A stretch of 64,000 bases of DNA from Micromonospora aurantiaca ATCC 27029 (GTDB taxonomy: Bacteria; Actinomycetota; Actinomycetes; Mycobacteriales; Micromonosporaceae). This document shows, piece by piece, positions 8,307-17,976 of this stretch. The DNA lies in the NCBI RefSeq assembly GCF_000145235.1, contig NC_014391.1:1922001-1986000 (forward strand), given 5' to 3'. Under the pieces are notes generated by a model, which searched no databases, was not told the origin of the DNA, and saw only the letters and a list, made by a program, of their open reading frames with translations. The position numbers and the translations under genes are program-made. Position 1 is the stretch's first letter. Every line of letters starts with the position of its first letter.

Positions 8307-9644
8307 ATGTCAGCCTCCATCAGGGAGTCTGTCCTACCGCTAGGAGTGCGGGACTACCGCAACCTTTTCTTCGCGAACATGGCTTCATTCCTCGGTGACC
8401 AGGTCGTTCCGGTAGCACTCGCCTTCGCGGTACTGCAGGTCACCGGCTCCGCCTCCGCCCTGGGAATCGTCCTCCTGTCGCGGACGGTGCCCATGGCGCT
8501 GTTCGTCCTGACCGGCGGCGTATGGGCTGACCGACTGCCCCGTCAGCTGATCATGGTCGGCTCCGACGCGGTGCGATTCGTCAGCCAGGGCATCTTCGCG
8601 GCGCTCATCTTCGCCAACCATGCGCCCATGTGGGCCATGGTGGTCCTCCAAGCCGTTCACGGCACGGCGACCGCCTTTTACCGGCCAGCGTCGAGTGGCC
8701 TGTTAGCACAGGTGCTGCCCCGGGAGCTGCGTCAGCGGGGTGTCGGCCTTATGTACTCGATGGCAGGCCTGACCCACGTGGCCGGCCCGGCGATCGCCGG
8801 TGTACTCCTCGCGGTAACCAGTCCCGCATGGGCACTTGCCATCGATGCAGCGTCGTTCGCGGTCAGTGCTTTCCTGCTCACTCGTGTCAGTCCCGCAGAG
8901 CGAGGGCCTGCGAAGGAGCGCCAGAGCTTCGTGCGGGACCTGGCGGAGGGCTGGAACGAGGTAATCTCCCGGTCATGGCTGCGTTCCTGGATCCTGAACT
9001 TCGCGCTGTTCCAGTTCGCGCTTCTCGCCGTCTTCTGGGTGCTCGGCCCAGTCGTCGCTAAGACCTCCCTGGGTGGCGGGACCGCGTGGGCGATCATGTC
9101 GGCCTCCGTGGGTATGGGGTCGCTCCTGGGCAGTCTCGTCGCGGTGCGGTGGCATCCAAAGCGGCCACTGGTCGCGGTCGGCGGGTCGCTGCTGCTTTCA
9201 CCGGCCGTGCTGCTGGGGCTCGCGGCGCCGGCACCGGTCTATGCCCTCGCTGGCATGTCGTTCCTCTTTGGTGCCGTGATAGCCTTCGCCGACGCGATTT
9301 GGGAAAGCGTGATGCAGAACCACGTGCCCGAACGTGTGCTATCGCGGGTCATCGCCTACGACTATCTCGGCTCCACCGTCCTGCGGCCCATCGGGCTGGC
9401 CGTCGTTGGTTCGGTCGCGGCGACGATCACCACGCAGGTTACGCTCGTCGGTGCCTCGGTCCTCTATCTGGCCGTGACGCTGGCCGCGCTCGCCATGCCG
9501 ATCACCTGGACGCTTTCCTCGCACGCCCCATTGCAGCCAGAGGAGGCGATGGCGTCGGCCGATCTTGTAGAGACGCAGCCGCATGTTGGCCCCGTAAGCG
9601 GCACGAGCCACGCGGCGCCGGCATTGGGGGAGAGAGGAAGATGA
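8307..9644 (+). CDS. MFS transporter, enterobactin-exporter-like
   Basis: This 445-aa major facilitator protein has about 12 hydrophobic segments. The MFS signature loop after TM2 reads GGVWADRLPRQLIM. It resembles the MFS_3 exporters often found in natural-product clusters, so export of or resistance to the product is the likely role. The start at 8307 is chosen for the GAGAGGAA site seven bases upstream and the MSASIRESVLPL N-terminus; the upstream in-frame extension is not membrane-like. The stop overlaps the next gene as ATGA. A second, decayed MFS gene is at 26.1-27.1 kb. Confidence 0.88.
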   Translation: MSASIRESVLPLGVRDYRNLFFANMASFLGDQVVPVALAFAVLQVTGSASALGIVLLSRTVPMALFVLTGGVWADRLPRQLIMVGSDAVRFVSQGIFAALIFANHAPMWAMVVLQAVHGTATAFYRPASSGLLAQVLPRELRQRGVGLMYSMAGLTHVAGPAIAGVLLAVTSPAWALAIDAASFAVSAFLLTRVSPAERGPAKERQSFVRDLAEGWNEVISRSWLRSWILNFALFQFALLAVFWVLGPVVAKTSLGGGTAWAIMSASVGMGSLLGSLVAVRWHPKRPLVAVGGSLLLSPAVLLGLAAPAPVYALAGMSFLFGAVIAFADAIWESVMQNHVPERVLSRVIAYDYLGSTVLRPIGLAVVGSVAATITTQVTLVGASVLYLAVTLAALAMPITWTLSSHAPLQPEEAMASADLVETQPHVGPVSGTSHAAPALGERGR

Positions 9645-10519
9645 CGGGGACCGCTGTCGTCAGACCTTCCACTCTTGGCATATTTCGAGGGATTGCATTG
9701 ATTAATGAGGCATGGACACCCGGCGCCAGTGATGGCGCGGGAGGGACTGGCAGAATTCTCGTCCTCGACTACACCGGGCGGCGGCCGGAGGCGCCCGTGT
9801 CGGCGCTGGACCTCGAGTCGCACGGGCACATGGTGCACTACATGCTGAGCCCACCGTTTCCGCGGCAGTTTTCCGCTGGCGCTTACGCCATGGAGCTGCT
9901 GGGCCGGCAGGGCGACGTTGACGGCGTGCGGGCGGTGCTGGCGTACTGTATGGCGGCTCCCATCGCACAGGAGTTGGCGGCCTATGTTTACGCCATCACC
10001 GGCCGCGCATTGCCGCTGATACTCTTCGACGGCGAACCTGCCCGGGCACCTGCGGTCCAGGAGCAATACGAGATGGCGCTCCATAAGCTGAGAGAGTTTC
10101 TCTCCGTGGACGAGGCGGGGTGGACCCCGACGTCGATGTTCGACGAAGTGGCCGTGCGCGAGCGGCCGGAGGCAGTGCTCCGGTCAATGCACGCGGGACT
10201 GCTGGGTGTCGGTGAGCAGGCGGCGACCTACTCTCCCGGCGACGCCGCTGCCACAATGGCCGATGCCGAGGCCATCGCTGACTTCTACCTCGACTGGCTG
10301 GGCCACCTCGTGGCGGCACATAACACCTCGTGGCCGGCCTGGGGTGGACCGGCGTACCAGATTGTTTCCCGAGGGCACGAGCACGCGTCGGAATGGCCGG
10401 GTGCCACGCGAACTCTAACCGTCGCCATCGACGCGTCGCGCAACGACCTGCTTCGCCACGCCAGCACCGCAGAAGCCGTGCTCTCGATCCTCGTCAAGGA
10501 GGCCGAGCATGCAGCCTGA
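9641..10519 (+). CDS. Unknown protein, 292 aa, between exporter and NRPS genes
   Basis: The start at 9641 overlaps the MFS stop (ATGA) and follows a GAGAGGAAG ribosome site. The protein begins MTGTAVVRPSTLGIFRGIAL. A region around residues 55-150 (GHMVHYMLSPPFPRQFSAG, then YCMAAPIAQELAAYVYAI) has the feel of a thioesterase-like alpha/beta fold, but the Gly-x-Ser-x-Gly elbow is not evident. The end overlaps the MbtH-A-T gene by 11 bases, so it is tightly operonic and probably a dedicated biosynthetic or carrier-interacting protein. Family not recognised. Confidence 0.7.
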   Translation: MTGTAVVRPSTLGIFRGIALINEAWTPGASDGAGGTGRILVLDYTGRRPEAPVSALDLESHGHMVHYMLSPPFPRQFSAGAYAMELLGRQGDVDGVRAVLAYCMAAPIAQELAAYVYAITGRALPLILFDGEPARAPAVQEQYEMALHKLREFLSVDEAGWTPTSMFDEVAVRERPEAVLRSMHAGLLGVGEQAATYSPGDAAATMADAEAIADFYLDWLGHLVAAHNTSWPAWGGPAYQIVSRGHEHASEWPGATRTLTVAIDASRNDLLRHASTAEAVLSILVKEAEHAA

Positions 10520-12494
10520 GGCCGCGAGCTGGGAACGCAGCGGAATGGCATTCCAGGTGGTGCGTTGGACGAACGGGCAGTTGAGTATCTGGCCGGTGGA
10601 TCGGGAACTGCCCGCCGATTGGACGCCGACTGGTCACCAGGGAACGTATGCGACGTGCCTCAAACAGGCGGAGGCGCTGGGGTCGACCTCGGCCGAGCCT
10701 GTCGCCGAATGCATGGATTCCTCCACCTGCGATCACCCCAACCTGCTGACGTTGTTCGCCGACAGCGTTGCGCGTCACGGCGGCCGCCCGGCCGTGTCCG
10801 ACGCCGTCCGCTCCCTCACGTACGTCCAACTGGACCAGGCGTCGGACGCGATGGCGGCGGCCCTGGTGGGCCGAGGCGTTCAGCGCGAGGACCGCGTGGC
10901 TGTATTCCTCCCCCGGGGCGTCGACGTGATCATCGCGCTGCTGGCCACGCTCAAGGCCGGCGGTGCATACGTCCCGATCGACGCCCGTTTGCCGGACTCG
11001 CGACGTGATCTCATGATCAAAAACAGCGGAGCGCGGCTCGTAATCACGACGCCCGGCCCACAGGACGGCCTCGCCGGACTGGAGGCGATAGCGCCGCTAC
11101 CGCCGGATCTGACGGGCGAGAGTCCTGACCACTTGCCCGCTACTTCGGTGATGGGTTGCCAGGCCGCCTGCGTCCTCTTCACCTCGGGATCCTCGGGAAC
11201 GCCAAAGGCCATCGTCCTGGAGCACCGCAATCTCGCATATTTCGCTGTAAATCCGGCGCTGCCCCAAATCCTTCCACAGGATCGGGTGGGACACGTGTCG
11301 AGTCTGTCGTTCGACGCGTTCAACTTCGAGGTCTGGTGCTCTTTGGCAGCGGGGGCGGAAATCGTCGTACTGCCCACCATGCCTGACCTGATCGGAGGAG
11401 ATCTGCAACGCGAACTGCGCCGTCAACGGATCACCGCGATGCTGGTGCCCACCATGGCGGTCAACCATGTTGTACGCGAGGACCGGGAATCCTTCTCGAC
11501 GTTGCGCCTCCTGCACACTGGCGGCGACGTTATCCTGCCCTCTGCGTGCCGTGACCTGCTGAGCAGCTCCTTTCGTGGTCACTTCCACAATCTGTATGGG
11601 CCAACCGAGGGCACGACCGCCTGCACCTCGTACCGGGTCAAGACCGTGCTGCCGGACGACACCAGCGTGCCCATCGGCGCTCCTTTGGCGGATGCACAGA
11701 TCTACGTACTGGATCAGAACCGCTATCCGGTTGCCGATGGGAGGACCGGTGAGCTGTTCGTGGGAGGATCGGGGGTGGCCCGAGGATACCTCGGCCAGCC
11801 ACGGCTCACCGCGGCCAGCTTCCTTCCGAATCCTTTCCACCCCGGCCGTATGTACGCGACGGGTGACTTGGCGCGGCGGCGTGAGGACGGGCAGCTAGAG
11901 TTCCTGGGCCGAATCGACGATCAAGTCAAGGTGCGGGGCTACCGCGTCGAGCCGAGGGAGGTGGAACGAACTCTCGCCCGCCTCGGCGGGGTGTTGGAGG
12001 TGGCGGTGGTCGCAATCGGGGAGGGCGACGGCAAGCATCTCGTGGCGCTCGTAGCGGGAGAGGAGAAGATGTCGCTGCGGAAGCTGCGCGAACATGCTAC
12101 TGAGACTATGCCCGAGTACATGGTCCCCAGCGCCTTCGCCGTCGTCCCGAAGATCCCGGCGAACGATCACGGCAAGCGGGACACCCGGCAACTGGCGGAC
12201 CTGGCGCGCAAGGAACTCGACCGGCGCCGAGACACCGTGCCACCGCGAGACGCGGTGGAATCTTACCTTGCCAAGCTTTGGGAGGAGTTGCTCGATGTCG
12301 AGCAGGTTGGGGTCCATGACGACTTCTTCGCGCTCGGTGGGAACTCGCTCCTGGCGTTCCGCGTCCGCCGCCGGGTCATCAATGACACCGGCGCGCCGCT
12401 CGATATGCAGGACGTCCTGAGTACGACGGTGCTCGCTGACCTCGCGACAATCGTTCGCAAGCGAAAGGCCTCTTCGGGTGACCATCACTTCTGA
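10509..12494 (+). CDS. MbtH-adenylation-carrier (PCP) fusion NRPS protein, NikP1/NovH-like
   Basis: This 661-aa protein loads one amino acid onto its own carrier. Residues 12-60 are an MbtH-like domain (FQVVRWTNGQLSIWPVDREL then CLKQAEALG). An adenylation domain follows, with LFTSGSSGTPKA, FDAFNFEVW, NLYGPTEGTT, YATGDLARRREDG and GRIDDQVKVRGYR, and the A10 Lys in NDHGKRDTRQ. The carrier has DDFFALGGNSLLAF with the phosphopantetheine Ser. An AAGGAGG site lies six bases before the ATG. Hand alignment to GrsA gives a pocket of roughly D-A-F-M-L-T-L-T-A-K, which I cannot assign. MbtH-A-T fusions followed by a P450 are known from NikP1, and NovH (A-T) is similar. Here the P450 gene overlaps its end. 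Confidence 0.92.
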   Translation: MQPEAASWERSGMAFQVVRWTNGQLSIWPVDRELPADWTPTGHQGTYATCLKQAEALGSTSAEPVAECMDSSTCDHPNLLTLFADSVARHGGRPAVSDAVRSLTYVQLDQASDAMAAALVGRGVQREDRVAVFLPRGVDVIIALLATLKAGGAYVPIDARLPDSRRDLMIKNSGARLVITTPGPQDGLAGLEAIAPLPPDLTGESPDHLPATSVMGCQAACVLFTSGSSGTPKAIVLEHRNLAYFAVNPALPQILPQDRVGHVSSLSFDAFNFEVWCSLAAGAEIVVLPTMPDLIGGDLQRELRRQRITAMLVPTMAVNHVVREDRESFSTLRLLHTGGDVILPSACRDLLSSSFRGHFHNLYGPTEGTTACTSYRVKTVLPDDTSVPIGAPLADAQIYVLDQNRYPVADGRTGELFVGGSGVARGYLGQPRLTAASFLPNPFHPGRMYATGDLARRREDGQLEFLGRIDDQVKVRGYRVEPREVERTLARLGGVLEVAVVAIGEGDGKHLVALVAGEEKMSLRKLREHATETMPEYMVPSAFAVVPKIPANDHGKRDTRQLADLARKELDRRRDTVPPRDAVESYLAKLWEELLDVEQVGVHDDFFALGGNSLLAFRVRRRVINDTGAPLDMQDVLSTTVLADLATIVRKRKASSGDHHF

Positions 12495-13701
12495 ATCGGT
12501 GACGCTGACGGATGTCGATGTATTCGCCCGTGGGCAGCACCACGCAATGTTCGACCTGCTGAGAGAACACGACCCGGTCCACTGGCACGGATTGCCTGAC
12601 GGGGGTGGCTTCTGGGCGCTGACCCGGTATGCCGAGGTGTCCGCGAGCTACCTGGACCACGCCACCTTTTTGTCGTCCGGCGGGGCCATGCTAGGCGGCT
12701 CCTACCGCAGTGAAGCGGACACGGCGGCGGGCCGGATGCTGGTCTCGACTGACCCGCCGCGGCACCGTCTGCTGCGCCAGCAGATGCACCGCGCGTTCTC
12801 CTCCGAGATGGTCGCCCGAGTCGCCCGACAGGTCGAGAGCCTCGTGGAAGCAGCCGTCGACCGCGCGATCGCGGATGGGGGCTGCGACTTCGCGACCGAC
12901 ATCGGGCCGGAGCTGCCGGCCGGGGCGCTTATGGTCATGATGGACATCGGCCACCAAGACGCACGCGCGCTGATCGACATGACCAGACGCATGGTCGGTT
13001 ACCGGGACCCGGGCTACGTCGATCAGACCGGCGACGAGCGCCTGCGACTCGCCGCAATCCAGATGGAGATCTTCGAGTTCTTCGATGAGCTGCTCGCCTC
13101 CCGGCGAGGGCGACCCGGGCCGGACGTTATCAGCATCCTGGCCGCCGCCGAGCTAAACGGTCGCCGTTTGTCAGAGGAGGAGGTGCTCTACAACTGCATG
13201 AACGTCGCGGTTGGGGGCAATGAGACAACCTCGCACACCGCCTCGTCCGGCCTGGTCGCATTGGCCGAGCACCCTGAGCAGTATCAACGTTTGTCGGACG
13301 ACGCTCATTTGTTGGACGCCGCGATCAATGAGATCCTGAGGTGGAGTTCCACAAACGCGTACGTGCTACGAATCGCTGGCCGGGACACCGAACTGGCCGG
13401 CCGCACCATCCGACGGGGGGACCCGGTCACGCTGTGGAACGTGTCCGCCAACCGTGATTCGGAGCAGTTTCCCGACCCGCACCGTTTCGATGTTGCCCGT
13501 ACACCGAACAAGCATCTGTCGTACGGCAACGGCATCCACCGATGTATCGGTGCCATGCTGGGTCATGTGGAACTGTCGATTCTCTTCAAGACACTGATCG
13601 ACAACCGGATCGAGTGGGAAATAGATGGGAAGTTGGAACGGATGCGCTCCAACTTCATCCTCGGCATTAACCACCTACCCGTCCGGATGCGTCGCTTGTA
13701 G
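12478..13701 (+). CDS. Cytochrome P450, probable beta-hydroxylase of carrier-bound amino acid
   Basis: This 407-aa P450 has the I-helix motif VGGNETTSH, ExxR in NEILRW, and a heme-binding loop SYGNGIHRCIGAML, where Tyr replaces the usual Phe before Gly. It starts at a GTG overlapping the NRPS gene by 17 bases, with AAAGG nine bases upstream. By analogy with NikQ and NovI it should hydroxylate the beta carbon of the aminoacyl group tethered to the adjacent carrier. The thioesterase of the leftward operon could then release the product. Reductase partners are not encoded here. Confidence 0.9.
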   Translation: MTITSESVTLTDVDVFARGQHHAMFDLLREHDPVHWHGLPDGGGFWALTRYAEVSASYLDHATFLSSGGAMLGGSYRSEADTAAGRMLVSTDPPRHRLLRQQMHRAFSSEMVARVARQVESLVEAAVDRAIADGGCDFATDIGPELPAGALMVMMDIGHQDARALIDMTRRMVGYRDPGYVDQTGDERLRLAAIQMEIFEFFDELLASRRGRPGPDVISILAAAELNGRRLSEEEVLYNCMNVAVGGNETTSHTASSGLVALAEHPEQYQRLSDDAHLLDAAINEILRWSSTNAYVLRIAGRDTELAGRTIRRGDPVTLWNVSANRDSEQFPDPHRFDVARTPNKHLSYGNGIHRCIGAMLGHVELSILFKTLIDNRIEWEIDGKLERMRSNFILGINHLPVRMRRL

Positions 13702-14137
13702 TGCTGAGGGCGACGTGGTGGTGCCAGCCGATCCAGGAGCGGCTTTCGAAGTGGTCGAAGCCCGAGGGCGGCCTCCAGCTCGCGGTAGTCGTGCTGGACG
13801 CGTCAGCGGCTTCTGACCGGGGCGGACCAGTTCGGTCAGTGGCGTCTCGGCGGGCAGGTCGGACAGTCAGTAGTCGGTGGGTTCGTGCTGGCCGGGGGGC
13901 TATTACAGGAGCAGCCAGCATTCGGGCAGGACCACGTCGCCGCGTCGGATGGTCCGGCCGGCGGGACCGCATCCGCAGAGCGAAGAGGTGCCCGGACAGC
14001 TCACTGGCAGGCCGGTCCGGGCGGGGTCGGGTGCAGACAACCGAGCAACTGGATGGAGGGGTTGCCTGCGGCCTGGACGGGCGGTCACTAGCTCAGAGCG
14101 ACGTGGTGCAGGTGAGCGACGCCGAGATAGACAGCAG
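13702..14137 (+). other. Non-coding stretch between the P450 and transposase debris
   Basis: No frame has a credible start, ribosome site and codon bias together. It separates the first rightward operon from mobile-element debris and contains nothing recognised. Confidence 0.5.
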
Positions 14138-14851
14138 TCAATGTATGGGCGGAGTGGCGATGGCCGCGTAGGACCTTCCAGTTCTTTTCTGGCCAAGGCG
14201 CGTTCGATCTGCGCTTGGACGGTGCGATGCTGCATTAAGTCTTCTTTCCACGGCGGTAGCGGCCCGCCGCCGTGGGGGCTCGCGGTACGGGATCACCTCC
14301 GGGTTGCCGCAGTAGACGCCGTCGGCCACGAGGGCCGTCCGGCACATTTCTGATAGGTGCCTGAGGTGCGGTAGGCGATAGCGCCGTTTCAGTTGCCGGG
14401 TTATGGGTCGCCGATGGCGATGACCGGGTCGGGTGCTGGCGTCGATGGCGACCTGCAGGTTCGCCGAGTGCTGGTAATTCTTGCTCGCTGCGGCGAGGCG
14501 GTGGTCCCGGGTCGGGATCAGGGTGCAGTCGACGATGGCGATCTGGCTGACCGGCCGCTGGCGGACCAGGGTGAGGGCCAGCAGGGGTCCGAGGGTGTCG
14601 ATGATCCGTGGGCGGCGGAGTGCGACACCCCAAGACAGCGCCACGATCTGGCGCATGGTCAGCTTGCTGCGCCAGTAGGCGGCTACCAGCAGCACCCGAT
14701 CGGCCAAGTCGAGGGCCCGCTGTCGGCCCGGCCGGCCCTCGGCGATCGATTCCCCGCCACGCTCGGCGACCAGCCGGACCAGTCGGCGGAACTGGGCAGG
14801 CCGCAACCCGGTGAACAAAAAGATCCACTCGGGGCGGGCTGTGGAGATCAC
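14138..14851 (-). pseudogene. Decayed IS5-family transposase, unlike the three IS copies
   Basis: The N-terminal part reads WIFLFTGLRPAQFRRLVRLV, then an IVDCTLIPTRDH segment that supplies the first catalytic Asp region, and VADGVYCGNPEVIPYREP further on. In intact relatives the DDE region and C-terminus are continuous. Here the segment after NLQVAIDAST and the C-terminal part are out of register with the family. Several small indels are inferred, so it is not expected to function. Confidence 0.7.
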
Positions 14852-14935
14852 CTGCGCTCAGGCATCGCCAACGATCGTCCTCAGCGGACTGAGGACCGTG
14901 CCACGAGACGTTTCTTAAAACCGGAATCGAAACAT

Positions 14936-15873
14936 TGAGCCATTTTCATCCTGCGTGGCGGTCGGCTTCGACGCGGTGCAGGACGAGGATGGCCTGCACG
15001 ATCGCGGTCGCTCGGCGTGGGCAGCAGCGCAGCTTGACCAGGATTTTCCAGGTCTTGAGGGTGGCGATCGCGCGTTCGCCGCGGGCGCGGATCTTCGCGT
15101 GCGCTCGGTTGACGGCCTTCTGCCGGCGTGACAGCTTCGGCCGGAAGCGGCGCCGCTTGAACGGGGTGCGCACGCTGCCGGGGGCGCCTTGATAGCCCTT
15201 GTCCGCGAAGGTCATCACGTCGGTGCTGGCCAGGGCGTCGATGATGCCGTGGGTGCGGGCGGCGGTCAGGTCGTGCGTCGAGGCGGGCAGCGCGGCCGAG
15301 GCCCAGACGAGACGCCCGGCCGCGTCGGCGATGACCTGCACGTTCACGCCGTGACGCTTGTGTTTTCCGGAGTAGTACGGCTTCTGGTTGGCGACCCGGT
15401 CGATCGGGATCAGGGTGCCGTCGAGGATTGCGTAGGCGAGCAGACGGATCCTGGTCATGGCCGTGGCCAGGTCGTCGGCGGTCGCGGCGAGCAGGTCGAT
15501 GGCCTCGCGGACATAACGCCAGGCGGTCGTGACGCCGATGTCGAATCCGGCGGCCAGGCGGGTGTAGGTGTCGCCGTTGCGCAGGTGGGCCAGGGCGAGC
15601 AGGGCTTGCCGGCCGGGGTCGAGGCGTCGCCACCGAGACCGTTGCTGCTGGCGGCGGGTTCGGATGAGGGCGGCGAGGTGGTTCAGGCTGCGGGTGGACA
15701 ACGGAATCGCGGCAGGGTAAGACAGCACATGTCGGGGTACGGCAGCACAGCGAGGCTCCCGGTTGGGGCATCTGATCTTGGTCGATTGCTGTCTTACCGG
15801 GAGCCTCGTCCTACATAGACACCGGCCTTCCCGCACCGCCCGTGACCTGCACCGTCACGATGAAAATGGCTCA
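14936..15873 (-). mobile_element. IS5-like insertion sequence, copy 2
   Basis: The perfect 15-base terminal inverted repeats TGAGCCATTTTCATC (14936-14950) and its inverse (15859-15873) bound a 938-bp element with one transposase gene. It is nearly identical to copy 3 at 31.2-32.1 kb apart from a 20-base segment near 15729-15748 that copy 3 lacks. It lies within the biosynthetic cluster, between the P450 operon and the RraA operon. No target duplication could be resolved. Confidence 0.88.
14946..15728 (-). CDS. IS5-family DDE transposase (copy 2)
   Basis: This 260-aa protein is the same as that of copy 3 where compared. The first catalytic region is LDGTLIPIDRVANQKPYYSG, the second FADKGYQGAPGS, and the Glu region ERAIATLKTWKIL. 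The GTG at 15728 matches the start used for copy 3; the frame stays open upstream to 15836 because of the extra 20 bases. It looks functional. Recent activity is suggested by the near identity of the two copies. Confidence 0.82.
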   Translation of the reverse strand: MLSYPAAIPLSTRSLNHLAALIRTRRQQQRSRWRRLDPGRQALLALAHLRNGDTYTRLAAGFDIGVTTAWRYVREAIDLLAATADDLATAMTRIRLLAYAILDGTLIPIDRVANQKPYYSGKHKRHGVNVQVIADAAGRLVWASAALPASTHDLTAARTHGIIDALASTDVMTFADKGYQGAPGSVRTPFKRRRFRPKLSRRQKAVNRAHAKIRARGERAIATLKTWKILVKLRCCPRRATAIVQAILVLHRVEADRHAG

Positions 15874-16062
15874 CTGAGGGGCGGCTCGCCGAAGTCGTCG
15901 CTGGTGAGACGTGGCGGCTCCCTCTTGATCACTGCCCGCCTGCCACTTTGGCGATCCTTATGCCTTTGTCGGCAAGTCTGAACGCTGAGCTCAGCCGCTT
16001 CATCCGAATTCGCTGCTTTCGTGGGCTCTTGCTCGGGTGTGGACGTTTCCGCAAAGCGGATG

Positions 16063-16091
16063 TTGCTGTCACGTAAGGTCGCTGCTACCTT
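16063..16091 (+). promoter_or_regulatory. Putative promoter of the second rightward operon
   Basis: TTGCTG at 16063-16068 and TACCTT at 16086-16091 are 17 bases apart, 66 bases before the GTG of the RraA-like gene. The rest of 15874-16156 holds no gene. Confidence 0.4.
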
Positions 16092-16156
16092 TTCGTCCGT
16101 TGTCGCGCCGGCCCAACCATCCGTCGCGGTTGTACTGACTCACGGGGGAGGTTGCG

Positions 16157-16861
16157 GTGGTTGCGGCTGCCCAAAATCATCCACAAGCCGGTCGTATCGT
16201 GTGCGACATCGAGCGCACATCGCCGTTGGCGGTGTCCGCACTGGCGCAGTGCTACACCGGGTTCGTGCTGGACAAGCTCGGCAAGTACGGCGCAATGTCG
16301 CCGCGGATCTCGGCGTTGTTGCCGGGCATGAAGGTGTGCGGTACCGCTGTCACGGTACTCGGAGCAGATGTCTCCGTCCGGCGTATGGCGATCGATCTTG
16401 CCAAGCCGGGCGACGTCCTCGTGGTGGCTGCCGGCGGTGTCGAGGACCGCGCCTGCTTCGGCGAGTACACGGCCAGGCAGATGGCTGCCCGTGGTCTGGC
16501 GGGCATCATCATCGACGGCGCTACTCGCGACGCGGCCGACATCCGGCGCGTCGGCTTTCCAACGTTTGTCCGCGCTGTTACGCCGCGCAACTTTTCGTAT
16601 CCCTTGGCGGAGATGGGCGCGGTGAACGTCCAGGTAGTGTGCGGCGGGGCGACTGTAGCGCCGGGCGACGTCATCCTCGGCGACGACGACGGCGTTGTCG
16701 CCGTGCCGCGCCTGCTCGCGGAGGCGATGGCCGCCACGATCGTCAGCGAAATGAACGCTGACACCGAGAAGCGGCGCGGCAACTTGGAAAAGCCCTTCGA
16801 CCTCGCCGACACGCTGGTCGAGCGGGGCTACGTCTTCGAGCGTTCCGGGAGCCGAGCATGA
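16157..16861 (+). CDS. RraA-like / HMG-CHA aldolase family protein
   Basis: This 234-aa protein of the RraA / 4-hydroxy-4-methyl-2-oxoglutarate aldolase family catalyses retro-aldol cleavage or oxaloacetate decarboxylation in characterised members. The family core is seen in GDVLVVAAGGVEDRACFGEY followed by GIIIDGATRDAADIRRVGFP, where the GATRD Arg-Asp pair is the substrate/metal site. GDVILGDDDGVVAVPR follows. The GTG start has GGGGGAGG five bases upstream. It is the first gene of a run of overlapping genes and would supply or break a hydroxylated keto-acid or aldehyde intermediate. The substrate is unknown. Confidence 0.85.
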   Translation: MVAAAQNHPQAGRIVCDIERTSPLAVSALAQCYTGFVLDKLGKYGAMSPRISALLPGMKVCGTAVTVLGADVSVRRMAIDLAKPGDVLVVAAGGVEDRACFGEYTARQMAARGLAGIIIDGATRDAADIRRVGFPTFVRAVTPRNFSYPLAEMGAVNVQVVCGGATVAPGDVILGDDDGVVAVPRLLAEAMAATIVSEMNADTEKRRGNLEKPFDLADTLVERGYVFERSGSRA

Positions 16862-17976
16862 GCCTTCACCAGAAATACGACCGCCACGCCGAGCAGACCT
16901 TGGAGACCCTGTCGGCGCAGTTCATGCACTTCTCCGAGAAGCTGTGCCGCGGCTCGTCGGAACTCTATGAGCACCTGGCGGCTGCTGCGTCCAAGGAAGA
17001 GGGCATCCTCAAGCTCGCGCTGAATGTCAGGGGCGGGCAGCCCGCGCCGAACATGTACTTCGGCGCTGTGCACTACCTCCTGCTCTCAGGCACCGATCAC
17101 CCACTGGCCAAGTTCTACCCCAGCGTCAGCCCGGACAGCTACTCCCGTGACTACGACGAGGCGTTCGCTCAGCTTCAGGACTTCTCACGCAGTTACGGCG
17201 ATCAAATCCGAGAAATCATCTCCAAGCGGACCGTCCAGTCCAACGAGGTACGGCGCGCTGGGCTAATCCTGCCGGCCCTACAGGAGGTGATGGGGCGTGC
17301 CGGGCGCTTTCACCTGATCGACGTCGGGGCCAGCGCCGGGCTGGTCATGTGCGTCGAGCGGTTCCGATATCTCTACTCCAACGGGGCTGAGCTCGGTGAC
17401 CCGGCGAGCCCTGTCGTCATCAACTGTCAGCTGCGCGGTGAGCTGGAACCCCCGATCGGCGACTCGATTCCCACACCGCTAAGCCGGATCGGCCTCGACC
17501 TGTTCCCGGTCGATGTCGCCGACCCCGACGAGGCCGCGTGGGTACGCGCGTTGATCTTCGCCGACCACGTCGACCGGCTGCCGTTGTTCGATGCGGCGGC
17601 GGCCGTCGCGAAGGCGGCGGTTCTGGACCTGCGTGCTGGTGACGCAGGCATTGTGCTGCCCGAGGTGTTGAGCGGGTTGCCGGACGACTCGTCACCCGTG
17701 TGCGTCCTCTTCTCCTTCGTAGTCAACCAGGCCTTCGCCGACGGTAGGGACACGGCACGCGCGATCCTGGAACGGGCCAGCCTGTCCCGGCCCGTGTTCG
17801 AGGTGACGCTCGGAGACTTCGGCAAGCGCTCGACGCAGCTGTTGTTCGCCGAGTATCGCGACGGCGTCCGGGTGGCCGAAGCGGAACTCGCGTTCATCGA
17901 CCCTCACGGGCGGTGGATGGAGTGGACGGACGCCTCGGGCGCCGTTGGCTGCGCCGCGCAGGGACGGCCGGAGTGA
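16858..17976 (+). CDS. DUF2332-family protein
   Basis: This 372-aa protein has the DUF2332 signature around HLIDVGASAGLVMCVERFRY near residue 158, plus the preceding KFYPSVSPDS region. The DVGASAGL stretch resembles a nucleotide- or SAM-binding glycine loop, so a methyltransferase-like fold is possible, but no DUF2332 activity is known to me. Both ends overlap neighbours by four bases (ATGA and GTGA), placing it firmly in the operon. Its position next to aldolase, nucleotidyltransferase and radical SAM genes implies a role in making the same building block. Confidence 0.85.
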   Translation: MSLHQKYDRHAEQTLETLSAQFMHFSEKLCRGSSELYEHLAAAASKEEGILKLALNVRGGQPAPNMYFGAVHYLLLSGTDHPLAKFYPSVSPDSYSRDYDEAFAQLQDFSRSYGDQIREIISKRTVQSNEVRRAGLILPALQEVMGRAGRFHLIDVGASAGLVMCVERFRYLYSNGAELGDPASPVVINCQLRGELEPPIGDSIPTPLSRIGLDLFPVDVADPDEAAWVRALIFADHVDRLPLFDAAAAVAKAAVLDLRAGDAGIVLPEVLSGLPDDSSPVCVLFSFVVNQAFADGRDTARAILERASLSRPVFEVTLGDFGKRSTQLLFAEYRDGVRVAEAELAFIDPHGRWMEWTDASGAVGCAAQGRPE

